Source: Echinicola marina
GTDB lineage: Bacteria; Bacteroidota; Bacteroidia; Cytophagales; Cyclobacteriaceae
DNA length: 64,000 nucleotides
Assembly (NCBI RefSeq): GCF_020463795.1
Contig: NZ_CP080025.1
Coordinates: 4,213,501 to 4,277,500, forward strand
Reading direction: 5' to 3'
Shown: piece by piece, positions 37,812 to 46,834 of the stretch
Layout: each line of letters opens with the position of its first letter
Position numbering within the stretch: position 1 is the first letter of the stretch
Notes under the pieces: model-generated
Seen by the model: only the letters and a program-made list of their open reading frames with translations
What the model was told of the DNA's origin: nothing
Database searches by the model: none
Made by a program: the position numbers and the translations under genes

Positions 37812-39017
37812 TTAACATAATATAAGTTCTGTCCAGCTATTACATGATTGATCAGGGTTCAATTTGCTAATATAAGTTAATCCAATACCGGCCAATCCAT
37901 CAAGAACTCCAGGCTTATAGCTCCATCTTTTTGTAAGTTGGGACTCTAAAAATCGATATCTGCTGTATGAATCATCTAATATTCTTAAGTCCAAAGTTTT
38001 ATTAATCCAAAAATTTGAGCTATCATTAAATTCCTTAATTCCACTTTCATTGTAAAGTTTGTTGAAAATGATGGCTAAACCGGAAGTACCATGGCATAGA
38101 CAACCATCATTTATATAGTTTGTCTTCATGTCCCTTCTTTGTGATGAGAAAAGAAATAATTCTAACAAAAAAGGCTTTACATACTCAAAGTCGCTTTTTT
38201 TAGTTACTTCCCAGAGGGAAAGGCCTACACTTAAATCTCCATAGCACCATGCCAGTCTAGAAGAATCCTTATATTTATCAAATGGCAGTGAATGCGGGAA
38301 ATAAAATCCAAAATGGCTATGGTCCAAGGAATTATTTAAAAGAAATTTAGTTCCTCCTGAAAGTAGTTTTTTTACCTTATCTTTTTCTAGCCCTCTGTCT
38401 AATATATTACTTAGTATGAAAATAATAGCAGGTATCCCATGTGCTATTCCTAAATTATACATCTCATCTTCTTGTCTATTACGGTTTTGCCAATTTTTCC
38501 ACGAAACTACCTCATTATTAGTCTCACTATAAAAATATAAGGACTGGACAATTAATGAAAGGGCATTACTTGTCAACTCGTTTTCCCTTCTCTTAAGGAA
38601 ATATAAACCCAGACCTAGCGCTCCATGTAAAAAGTCAAAATTTCCAATTTCACACATTTTTTTTAATTCAAGAAATAGAATTTCATCAAATTCTTCTAAT
38701 AAAATGTCTGAGTTTAGGCCCATTAACTCATTTTTACTAATATATTCTATAAGCCATCCTATACCTGCTATTCCATTTGCAAAACTATAATCCAACTCTT
38801 CTTGTTCCACATAATCCAGCACTTCACAAAGCATGTTATAACACTGTTCTAAATGCTCTGTTTTACCGTATAATTTATAATAATTAATATGGAATAGAAT
38901 TATTCCACTCTTACCCCCCATTAAACCGATATTCGAATTTTTGTGAAAATCCTTATTTAATAGGTTATAGATATAATCGATCTCGTTAATCAATATATTT
39001 TTTTTATTCAATTTCAA
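37812..39017 (-). CDS. lanC: Lanthionine cyclase LanC (copy 2)
   Basis: 401 residues with the same layout as copy 1: NIGLMGGKSGIILFHINYY, DFLHGALGLGLYFLK, LGIAHGIPAIIFIL, zinc Cys in AWCYGDLSVGLSL and Cys-His in CLCHGTSGLAIIF, and the end GVLDGLAGIGLTYIS. Divergence from copy 1 is substantial, so the two may make different rings. First enzyme gene after the precursor, 77 bp downstream of it and beyond the palindrome. Confidence 0.93.
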   Translation of the reverse strand: MKLNKKNILINEIDYIYNLLNKDFHKNSNIGLMGGKSGIILFHINYYKLYGKTEHLEQCYNMLCEVLDYVEQEELDYSFANGIAGIGWLIEYISKNELMGLNSDILLEEFDEILFLELKKMCEIGNFDFLHGALGLGLYFLKRRENELTSNALSLIVQSLYFYSETNNEVVSWKNWQNRNRQEDEMYNLGIAHGIPAIIFILSNILDRGLEKDKVKKLLSGGTKFLLNNSLDHSHFGFYFPHSLPFDKYKDSSRLAWCYGDLSVGLSLWEVTKKSDFEYVKPFLLELFLFSSQRRDMKTNYINDGCLCHGTSGLAIIFNKLYNESGIKEFNDSSNFWINKTLDLRILDDSYSRYRFLESQLTKRWSYKPGVLDGLAGIGLTYISKLNPDQSCNSWTELILC

Positions 39018-39061
39018 ACTATTTATATTAACAAAAAAGATAAAATTAATAACTAATAATG

Positions 39062-39085
39062 AAGGAAGGGGAGCTCCCCTTCCTT
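39062..39085. promoter_or_regulatory. Perfect 24-nt palindrome after the precursor gene
   Basis: AAGGAAGGGGAG followed by CTCCCCTTCCTT is a perfect palindrome 9 bp beyond the precursor stop codon, inside the 77-bp gap before lanC copy 2. On the transcript it forms a G+C-rich stem without a following U-run (CATTATTAG), so it is more likely a partial terminator or 3' stabiliser that yields more precursor than enzyme mRNA. Confidence 0.7.
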
Positions 39086-39094
39086 TTACTCAAC

Positions 39095-39364
39095 TTATCC
39101 TCCACATAAGCATATACTTCCTTTAGAATAATCACAGTTTCTCGACTGTTCACAACCTGATTGAACGTTTGTATTATTACCTGTAGTACAATTTACTGTA
39201 CAATCTTGATAAGTACAGTTCCATGCTGTTTGAAGCGGTCCACAGCCATCTGTACAGCCATCTGTAAATGCACCACCTTGAATTTGACTCATTTCATTTC
39301 TACCCAGCTTTGCTATTGTTTTTTTTCCTAAGCTGAGTTTTCTGTTTAACTTGTTGTTTTTCAT
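39095..39364 (-). CDS. lanA: Class I lanthipeptide precursor with double-glycine leader
   Basis: 89 residues from the ATG at 39362-39364 (an upstream in-frame Met at 39442 would add 26 unlikely residues). The leader of 31 residues, rich in Lys/Asn, ends M-S-Q-I-Q-G-G, a C39 cleavage site. The core of 58 residues (AFTDGCTDGCGPLQTAW...SICLCGG) contains 9 Cys and 12 Ser/Thr, many as T-x-x-C or C-T pairs. This fits dehydration by LanB, cyclisation by LanC and cleavage/export by LanT, all encoded downstream on the same strand. Ring topology cannot be deduced. Confidence 0.9.
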   Translation of the reverse strand: MKNNKLNRKLSLGKKTIAKLGRNEMSQIQGGAFTDGCTDGCGPLQTAWNCTYQDCTVNCTTGNNTNVQSGCEQSRNCDYSKGSICLCGG

Positions 39365-39396
39365 TTTTATTAAAATTAATTTTTGAAAATAAACTT

Positions 39397-39416
39397 GATA
39401 GTAGCTAACGACTATC
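39397..39416. promoter_or_regulatory. Inverted repeat in the precursor leader region
   Basis: GATAGT-(8 nt)-ACTATC at 33-52 bp upstream of the precursor ATG. A possible operator or 5'-UTR stem; no regulator gene is present in the cluster. Weak evidence. Confidence 0.3.
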
Positions 39417-39536
39417 GTTTTAAAATATCTAGAATTAAACAATTGCGCAATCTCTGTGAATTTAAAAATTAATTTTTCAATTTCAACTTAATTTTTAATA
39501 ATTAACTTATTTTTAATGATTTTAATCTAAAGAATT

Positions 39537-40092
39537 CCTCGACGCTCTGCGTCGGGGTAAGCTGAAAAATTTGAAAAACAAAGAGTTTTTCAAGACACTT
39601 TGAAAAAGAGTACTTTCGCTAAATGGGAGATCATATATTAAGCGACATAATAAAACGCTATTACTATATCATTTAGTGTTTCCTTTAAAGTATAGGAAAT
39701 CAGTAATAACCGATGAAGTAGGAGAAGGTTTGAAACAGATATGTTTGGGAATTTCAGAACGCTATGAGATTCATTTTGTCGAGATCGGTCATGAACCAGA
39801 TCACGTTCTTTTTTTAGTTCATAAAGTGTCTCGAGCTATTCAATTTAAAAATGGCAAATATGTTAAAAAGTATAACGGGGAAGGAGTTGTTTAGACGGTT
39901 TCCAGATAGAAGGGTGAAATTATCTGGCGGAAAGTTCTGGACGAGTGGATATTCAGTTGGCCAATATGCAAACGAAGAGGTAATAAAAGCATATGTTAAA
40001 AATCAAGAAGTTGAGAAAGATTATAAAAAATTACCTGCAAATCAACTAACATTATTTTGATACCTCGGTGGCTCTGCCTCGGAGTGGTTCAT
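39537..40092 (+). mobile_element. Degenerate IS200/IS605-type element
   Basis: A left-end hairpin, CCTCGACGC-TCT-GCGTCGGGG (39537-39557), and a right-end imperfect hairpin around GGCTCTGCC (40062-40088) flank a decayed TnpA-type gene. Subterminal hairpins with a tnpA-like gene and no inverted repeats are the hallmark of single-strand transposing IS200/IS605 elements. It sits between the lanthipeptide precursor and a precursor relic. Confidence 0.65.
39610..40060 (+). pseudogene. IS200-like TnpA (Y1 transposase) remnant
   Basis: The first frame reads KTLLLYHLVFPLKYRKSVIT, YEIHFVEIGHEPDHVLFLV (the H-x-H region normally HVHFLV has lost its first His spacing) and then drifts. A second frame resumes at about 39851 with LKSITGKELFRRFPDRRV, KFWTSGYSVGQYANEEVIKAY and NQLTLF. 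A frameshift and altered HUH motif make it inactive in cis. Confidence 0.7.
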
Positions 40093-41591
40093 TCGTTTTA
40101 TTAAGTGATTTTATTTCTAAATTATTGATTGGTATTTTAGGGTCAAACTGCTAAGAGTGTAAAGGTGGTTTCATATTGGGAAACTCTTTTCAGTCAGCAT
40201 AATTAGGCATTTTTGATTTGACAATATCTAGGCGGTGGCAGGAAAGCCTATAATGAAAGTTTATTGCTTTCTTTCTATAACTGTACTATTTGATCCTTCC
40301 GGTAAGGGTAGTGCGGCCCGGGATATTTTTTAGGGCCGTTCCGTTAGAATAACTGGTATTCACACTGACGACCAAGTGCCGATATATACTTTTTTTGAGG
40401 GCATAATCCCCTCATTTTTAACCCTTTCCTGAAAAGCTAAAAAGGAAAATCCAACTTAATCAAATATTGTAATAGTAAACCCTGGTTAAAAACAAGGGCT
40501 GATTCGTCAAAACCGGCTCCTAGTACCTCTATTGGATGCCCAAAATTTTAAAATCTACTTTTGATACAGCCTCAGAATCCTTATTGAAACATTACATTGT
40601 GAGGATAGTATTCACGTGAGTTGCAATTGAGAACCGGTATTCAAGTCCCGTTTTAACCTCTGGATATTTTCAAGATCAAGAAGTCAATATGCTCTGGAAA
40701 AGTCACACTAAATTAACATTCAAGTAGTGCACCGTGTATAAGGTAATGGATCACAATCCATTGTGCAATTGTGATAAGTACAGTTCCATGCTATTTGAAG
40801 CGGTGTGAACCATCCGCTTCTTCAGAAGACAGGGATCGCGTTCCGGCAATCAGCAAGATGTAGTTTTGTATACAAAACCCTCTTTTCAGCCTCCGAAGTC
40901 GGTGGAAAGGTGCTCGGGACTCGCAGCCTTTTGATGGAGGGAAGCCTGGGCCATAATGGTTGAAATGTGTTGTGGCAGATCTGGGTAAAAAGTCAACTAT
41001 ACCCTTTAAATCAGGGGGGAAGAATTCAAATTATCTGTTATTTCTTTAAGGGTTTCATCGGTATCCACTCCACCTTGCTGCAAAGCTATGCCGGTCAAGA
41101 AAACGGTCAAGGGCAGGATAAATGCTTCCTGTCGTCAGCACCCTTGACCTTTATTCCTTCCCGTTATAAGGTGGCATCCAAGAGGAGTGAATGGTAAGGT
41201 ATGGTCATTTTTTAAACTAGCTAAGAAATAAGGTATTTGTTAATTAGCGTCCTTATTTCCAAAAAGGTTGTTTTTACGATTTTTTAGATCATGTGTTATA
41301 ATTCCTGCATCTTCTACAAATTGGTGTCCAATAGTTGGGCAAGCATTTTAAGCAGATATTTGTAGCGATCTTAAATGGTATTCAAAATCAGATATAAATC
41401 ATAGTTAGGTGATAGAAATTGTCTTCTTATTTAATTAAAGTGAAATGCTATACGTCCTTATACAGTTTTTTGAGTTCATTTTTTATTTCAAATAGATATT
41501 TTGTGTTTGACATCAGCAAAAAGTGGACAGTTTAAGAGATGAAATTAAGATAGAGGTTTATTAACTTTATTCACCTCTAAAAAAGTCAGTA
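40093..41591. other. Degraded intergenic region
   Basis: About 1.5 kb without a credible intact gene. It contains the precursor relic at 40720-40803. A 76-codon plus-strand frame (40967-41197) has no recognisable feature. The mixed composition suggests fragments from several insertions. Confidence 0.5.
40720..40803 (-). pseudogene. Relic of a second lanthipeptide precursor (core end only)
   Basis: The minus strand reads PLQIAWNCTYHNCTMDCDPL, then PYTRCTT and a TGA at 40720-40722. Its first half matches PLQTAWNCTYQDCTVNC of the live precursor with few changes (20 identical nucleotides at 40774-40793). Homology stops at GAAGCGGT (40797-40804), where a GAAGCGG-(10 nt)-CCGCTTC hairpin begins. 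No leader is upstream; a stop follows a few codons above. Probably the remains of a second precursor separated from the operon by rearrangement. Confidence 0.75.
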
Positions 41592-43831
41592 ATGAGTAAA
41601 AAACAAAGTGCGAGTGCACTGATCAGTGAAATGGGTTTTGATGTACCTCTGATCACTTATGACTATAATGGTAATATAGAAAGCCTACAACGCTACGGCA
41701 ACCATGCAGACTCGGTTAACCTCATCATAGATGACCTGACCTATATTTATGATGACGGAAACCAATTGGTGAAGGTGGATGATGGCTCAGGTCGGGAGAG
41801 CGGTTTCACGGATGGGGCTGACCAATCAGCGGAATACCTCTATGATGGCAATGGCAATATAGTAAAGGATGAAAACAAAGGAATAGACTCCATAGAGTAC
41901 AATCACCTGAATTTGCCAATAAAAGTAACCTTTAGCCCTACGAAGTATATTGAGTATACTTATGATGCCTCGGGGACCAAGGTGTCGCAGAAAACAGTGG
42001 ACGGAGGGGATACCAAGGTGGTTGATTATATAGCAGGATTCGTATATGAGGATAATAAGCTGCAATTTCTTCAACATGACGAAGGACGTGTGGTAGCACT
42101 GAGGGATGAGGAGGGTGATATAGAGGGTATAGAATACCAATACCATCTAAAGGACCATCTGGGAAATGTCAGGGCCACATTCAAGGGAGAGATACAGAAA
42201 GAAAAATATCTTGCCACGTTTGAACCGGAGGACCAGGATTACGAAAGCACCTACTTCAGCCGATATGGGGAGGTGACAAGGATCAATGCCGATATTTTCG
42301 ACCACACCGATGATGGAACCGGGGATACTTACTCCATGCGTTTGAATGGTACTGGCAATGAGATAGAGGGACTTGCCAAGTCTCTTGCGGTAAAGCCAGG
42401 GGACTGGATAGATGCAGAAGTGTATGTCAAGTATTTGGATCCATCTACCACAGGGACTCCGGGGAGTCCCTGGGCCCAACTTATCCAGGATTTGGGCAAT
42501 AATGCATCATCGGTAGTGGTCGACGGGGCATCGGCAGGCACGGAGCCTTTACTTTTTCAGGGCCTGATGGGCTATGAAGACGATGATTCTGATGGCCCCC
42601 AGGCCTACTTGAATATTTTGGTCTTTGATGAGCAATATAACCTGCTCTACTCAGCTTATGAGACAGTGACAGCAGAGGCGGAAGAAGATGGTACCGATAA
42701 AGACCATCTTTATATAAGTATCAGTTCGGTAACCATAGAAAAGCCAGGATTTGTGTATATTTACCTATCCAATGAGAGTTCTTCTCCCATTGAAGTGTTC
42801 TTTGACGATTTCAAGATTACCTATAAGAACAGCCCAGTCGTACAGAAGGATGATTATTATCCCTTTGGCCTGTCTTTTAACTCGTATACGAGGCCAAGTT
42901 CTGTTGGCCAGAAGTACCTCTACAACGGCAAGGAACTGCTGGACGATCTGAACCTGGGTCTGTACGACTACGGAGCTAGGATGTACATGCCGGATTTAGG
43001 CCGCTGGATGTCTGTGGACCCATTGGCAGATGCTCCTGAACAAATAGATAAGTCTCCTTATGCTGCATTCTGGAACAGCCCTATAAGATACAATGATCCG
43101 GATGGAAGATGTCCAAATTGCATTACAGGTCTGATCGGTGCAGGAATTGGGGCATTAGTTGGTGGGGGGATAGAAGTCGCTACACAGCTTTATAATAATG
43201 GTTCTGTTACAAATTGGAGTGCTGTTGGAGGTAGTGCTTTGCAAGGAGGGATTACCGGAGGTGCAGCAGGATTCACAGGCGGAGCGAGTTTAGTAGTTAC
43301 AGCAGGAGTAGCGGGAACAGCAAATGCGGCGGGAGGTGCTGCAAACCGAGCAATACAAGGACAAGAAACAAACATTGGAGATGTTGCTCTTGATGCTACA
43401 ATAGGTGGGGCACTTGGTGCAGGAGGTAAAGTGGTTGGAAATGCAGTTAGTGGAGCGGTAGATGATTTGTCAAATGCAGCCAAAGGGAAGTTGGGAGAAG
43501 CACTTACAAATGTAAAATATGGTGCAAAAGGATAGTAAATAGTGGTAAGGCAGTTGTTGAAACTGGTAAAAAAACAGCCACAGGAAGGGTGCAAGTCGCT
43601 AAGTATGACCACGCTTTTAAAAATCCTGTTACTGGTAAGCAATTGACTGTAGAAAGTAAGTTTAACACAAGTGGATTAACTGGAAATCAAAAAGCTGCTG
43701 CAGGAAATGTAACCACCCCTGGAGGTTTAATCATAAGTAATCCAACGAGTCAGCATGTTGGACTAGCTGCTGGAGCCGCAACTTCTGGTGCTGGAGCTGG
43801 TGTTGTCACCCAAAAAGAAAGAGATTACTAA
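41592..43831 (+). pseudogene. RHS/YD-repeat polymorphic toxin, N-terminally short and frameshifted before the toxin tip
   Basis: The first frame (41592-43535, 647 residues) has YD repeats (ITYDYNGNIESL, YLYDGNGNIVKD, IEYTYDASGTKV), a Bacteroidota-type beta insertion (~200-420) and the RHS core end YNGKELLDDLNLGLYDYGAR...RWMSVDPLAD...DPDGR. A Gly/Ala-rich linker follows. A stop at 43533 follows GGTGCAAAAGG. One more A would continue AKRIVNSGKAVVETGKKTAT into the frame ending at 43831 (KYDHAFKNPVTGK, LTVESKF). Thousands of residues of usual N-terminal shell are missing. Either a decayed orphan tip gene or a sequencing indel in an A-run. Confidence 0.75.
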
Positions 43832-43833
43832 AG

Positions 43834-44409
43834 ATGGGATTGTTTTACAAAGTATGTGAAAAAGAGTTGCTTCTAATCCGGGATAGAATATTCCTTGACA
43901 AATGTTTACCAGCACTTAAAAAGAACGGATTTGGGAAATCGCCATTTTCTACAGCGTGGTTTGGGAAAAATAATTTAGGTGATTTTACTTATGAATTATG
44001 TAGAGTGCGAAAAGGTTCAATATTGGAAATTTTTGTAACACATATTTCAAAAGGAGATCAGTGGATAAAAGTATTTTTAAACATATTCAAACTATCACCA
44101 GATTTGAGATCTTTAGAGCAATTACAAGGAGTTGATGGTCTTCAATATCATTTGCCCCCAAACAGTTTGACAAAAATGCGATTGAGAAGCGATGATATAA
44201 AAGGAATGCCTCTTTTGGATTATCATTTTATGTTTGGAGGGCATAAAATACGGTCTTATCATACCAAGACAGGTTATGATAGGCAAATAAGAGAATTAAG
44301 CAAGCGAATCGAAAAAGACCTTGGCAATATTGACTTTTTTGTAGATAGATGGCATGAACTTCACGAGCTTAATTTGACGGACTGGGAGGGTAATCATATA
44401 AATCAATGA
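43834..44409 (+). CDS. Putative immunity protein for the RHS toxin
   Basis: 191 residues, no family recognised. Mixed alpha/beta, no signal peptide, Trp/Phe/His-rich C-terminus. The start lies 3 bp after the toxin-tip stop, the standard place for an immunity gene in polymorphic toxin loci. Function is inferred from position only. Confidence 0.55.
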   Translation: MGLFYKVCEKELLLIRDRIFLDKCLPALKKNGFGKSPFSTAWFGKNNLGDFTYELCRVRKGSILEIFVTHISKGDQWIKVFLNIFKLSPDLRSLEQLQGVDGLQYHLPPNSLTKMRLRSDDIKGMPLLDYHFMFGGHKIRSYHTKTGYDRQIRELSKRIEKDLGNIDFFVDRWHELHELNLTDWEGNHINQ

Positions 44410-44417
44410 ATTTGGAG

Positions 44418-44444
44418 AGCCTCTGAGAGATCGGAGGCTTTTTT
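44418..44444 (+). terminator. Rho-independent terminator after the immunity gene
   Basis: AGCCTC (44418-44423) pairs with GAGGCT (44434-44439), followed by TTTTTT. It lies 9 bp after the stop of the putative immunity gene. Confidence 0.75.
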
Positions 44445-44449
44445 AATGC

Positions 44450-44704
44450 CTAAAAATTAGCCTTACCATCCATTAGGTCTTTCATCCGTTTTTTGGTCAG
44501 CATCGAGTTGATGATTTTGATAAGGGCGTTTTTTTCTTCCTCGTCCAGTTGGTTAATGAGCATCAGTTGTTCGTTGAGTTCGTGATTTTGAAGCTCGACC
44601 ACGCTGTTTTCACTATCGTTCAAAAGGTTGTCTGCACTTACGGTAAACACCTTCATTAATCGCTGTACAATATCGATAGAGGGCAGGAAATGCCTGTTTT
44701 CCAT
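44450..44704 (-). pseudogene. XRE-type HTH regulator, C-terminal remnant
   Basis: 84 codons. The start PSIDIVQRLMKVFTVSADNLL is the last helix of an HTH_3 domain, followed by an acidic tail (LMLINQLDEEEKNALIKIINSML) typical of phage or mobile-element repressors. The frame is open a little upstream (NIKYKISMENRHF) and then hits stops, so the DNA-recognition helices are missing. A complete short protein is less likely. Confidence 0.6.
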
Positions 44705-44936
44705 TGAAATCTTGTATTTAATATTACTAACCTTTTAGTTGACTATGGAAGGTTCTAACCTTTCTGATAGAGTCTGTTGCGATTGGGGAAGGTGAGGAAA
44801 AACAATAACGTTAGGGTGTAGGTATTTGTTGGAATAAAATTATAATTGAGGAATTCATGGTTGACTTTTTTACCCTACTGGGGTACAACTGGTGAATTTT
44901 TGTTTCAATGGTTTTTCAATTTGGTCATGAACCAAA

Positions 44937-45164
44937 ATGGAAAATATCATGAATAATTTTCAATCTCAGTTCAGCTTTGGGCATATCGTACCGCCCCAAC
45001 TCGAGGAAATCAAGACCTTCTTTTCAGAAATGGCCGTTCCGGTGGCTGAGGCGGAAGTGTTTTTTTACTATTACCAGTCTATGGGTTGGCATGCCGAAAG
45101 TGGGATGCCCATTCGCAATTGGAAGGAAGCAGCCGAGGAATGGTTGTATAACCTTGAAAACTGA
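44937..45164 (+). CDS. Small conserved mobilisation-region protein
   Basis: 75 residues, acidic, with Phe/Tyr-rich middle (VFFYYYQSMGWH) and end NWKEAAEEWLYNLEN, the pattern of small helper proteins encoded beside Bacteroidota mobilisation genes. An alternative start is the Met at 44949. It lies 6 bp upstream of the mobC-like gene. Confidence 0.6.
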   Translation: MENIMNNFQSQFSFGHIVPPQLEEIKTFFSEMAVPVAEAEVFFYYYQSMGWHAESGMPIRNWKEAAEEWLYNLEN

Positions 45165-45170
45165 CCGGCC

Positions 45171-45548
45171 ATGGGAAATAAACACAAAGCCCCTTTAATG
45201 CTAGTTCAGTCGAGGATTCCCTCTTCCCGATACCGGGAATTACTTGATCTGCTCACCAAGTCCCAAAACCCAACCATGAGCTCCCTGATCAGGGATGTCC
45301 TGTCCAATAAGACCATTGTCTGCAAAACGCATGATGAAACCTATGACCTGCTCATGGACAGGATTTTGTCCATCCAAATGGAAATCCATGCCATCGGAGT
45401 GAACATCAACCAGGTGACCCGCTATTTCAACAGTCTGGAAGATCCACTTAGAAAGAAGGTACTGGTCAAAAAGTTGGAGAAACTATTGACCGAAACAGGG
45501 ATAAAGGTGGACGGTTTGGAAAAACTGGTCACGGAAAGTCTTCTCTGA
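45171..45548 (+). CDS. Mobilisation accessory protein (MobC/BmgB-like)
   Basis: 125 residues. An N-terminal ribbon-helix-helix-like start (LVQSRIPSSRYRELLDLL...MSSLIRDVLSN) is followed by a helical tail (IQMEIHAIGVNINQVTRYFNSL), as in bacterial mobilisation relaxosome proteins that bind oriT and help the relaxase. Its stop overlaps the relaxase start by one base. Confidence 0.85.
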   Translation: MGNKHKAPLMLVQSRIPSSRYRELLDLLTKSQNPTMSSLIRDVLSNKTIVCKTHDETYDLLMDRILSIQMEIHAIGVNINQVTRYFNSLEDPLRKKVLVKKLEKLLTETGIKVDGLEKLVTESLL

Positions 45549-46834
45549 TGGTGGCGAAAATAAGCCTGGGAAGAAACATCCTTGGCCTGCTATACTATAA
45601 TGAAGAAAAGGTACAGGAGGGAAAGGGGATTTTACTTTCTGCCAATGGTTTTGGTGCAAATGCAAAGGAAGGGAGCATTTCCGAAAAGCACAGGAGGTTC
45701 CGGTTCTTTACCGATCAAAACCAAAGGGCCAAGCTGAATGCCTTCCATGTCTCCCTGAACTTTTCGCCTAAAGAGTCATTGGACAAGGATCAGTTAAGGT
45801 TCATCGCCCAGGAATATATGCAGCGAATTGGCTTTGGAGCCCAGCCTTATCTGGTCTATGAGCACTTTGATGCAGGACACCAACACGTCCATATTGTTTC
45901 GACCAATATCACCACTGAGGGCAAGAGGATTGAAACGCATAACCTAGGAAGGGAAAAATCGGAGAAGGCCCGTAAGGAACTGGAAGTGGAGATAGGATTG
46001 GTCAAAGCAGCACAGCAAAAGGAACAAATACCCGCTCTCCGTCCATTGGAGAAGGTGGAATATGGAAAGAGGGAAAGCAAGGCGGCTATGAGCAATGTGA
46101 TCACCGAGGTGATGAGAACCTACGCCTACGCTTCCCTGTCCGAGTTTTCTGCCATCCTCAAACAGTTCAATATTGGCTTGATTCAGGGGGAGGAGGGAAG
46201 CAAAATGAGGACCAATAAAGGTTTGGCCTATTCCATTCTGGATAAAGAAGGCAAGCGTATAGGTGTGCCCATCAAGGCAAGTGCTTTTTATGCACGGCCT
46301 ACCATGGGCAGGTTGGAGAAAAGAATGGAACGCAATAGGAAGACCAAGGAAAAGTTGGTCCCAGGAGCAAGGAAGGTTTTTGGATCGATTCTGCAGGATT
46401 CAATGGGCAAGGGAAAGGCGCACTTTGAAAGGGCGCTTTATAAAAAGGGATTTGTAGCGGAATTCCATTATAGCAAAACAAGAGAGGTATTTGGCTTAAG
46501 CCTGATCGACCATCAAAACAGGGCTGTATTCAAAGCATCCGAGCTTTCACGAAATTGGAGCGGAAAGAAGGTCATCCAAATGGTGGAAGATCGAAATGGA
46601 TTATTGGAAAGACCATCCATTACCAATCATTCAAGTGACTTTGTCATGGAGGATAGGAATACCAATGGAAAAAATCAAGACAGGCAGGAAGCCCCTGTCT
46701 GGAAAGTTGAGGGTATCCCTGTACTAATGGAATTTTTGTCCCTGCTGGAAAGCCTTGGGAGACCCGAAAGTCAGGAATTAAATGAACCTTTCGAACAAAG
46801 AAAGAAAAAACGCAAACGACGAAAATTGAATTGA
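45548..46834 (+). CDS. Relaxase/mobilisation nuclease (MobP-like)
   Basis: 428 residues. The relaxase domain occupies the first ~260, with the three-His metal site in DAGHQHVHIVSTNI (~120) and candidate catalytic Tyr in LGLLYYNEEK near the N-terminus. The second half is basic (RKTKEKLVPGARK; final RKKKRKRRKLN). The start GTG/ATG choice is set by the overlap with mobC. It nicks oriT and leads the transferred strand. Reading frame intact. Confidence 0.9.
   Translation: MVAKISLGRNILGLLYYNEEKVQEGKGILLSANGFGANAKEGSISEKHRRFRFFTDQNQRAKLNAFHVSLNFSPKESLDKDQLRFIAQEYMQRIGFGAQPYLVYEHFDAGHQHVHIVSTNITTEGKRIETHNLGREKSEKARKELEVEIGLVKAAQQKEQIPALRPLEKVEYGKRESKAAMSNVITEVMRTYAYASLSEFSAILKQFNIGLIQGEEGSKMRTNKGLAYSILDKEGKRIGVPIKASAFYARPTMGRLEKRMERNRKTKEKLVPGARKVFGSILQDSMGKGKAHFERALYKKGFVAEFHYSKTREVFGLSLIDHQNRAVFKASELSRNWSGKKVIQMVEDRNGLLERPSITNHSSDFVMEDRNTNGKNQDRQEAPVWKVEGIPVLMEFLSLLESLGRPESQELNEPFEQRKKKRKRRKLN

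Noticed and set aside
40967-41197. 76-codon plus-strand frame in the degraded region
   Set aside because: Mixed composition, no motif, flanked by relics; cannot be supported as a gene.
43190-43642. 150-codon minus-strand frame, Pro/Ala-rich
   Set aside because: Antisense of the Gly/Ala-rich RHS linker; composition is an artefact of that linker.
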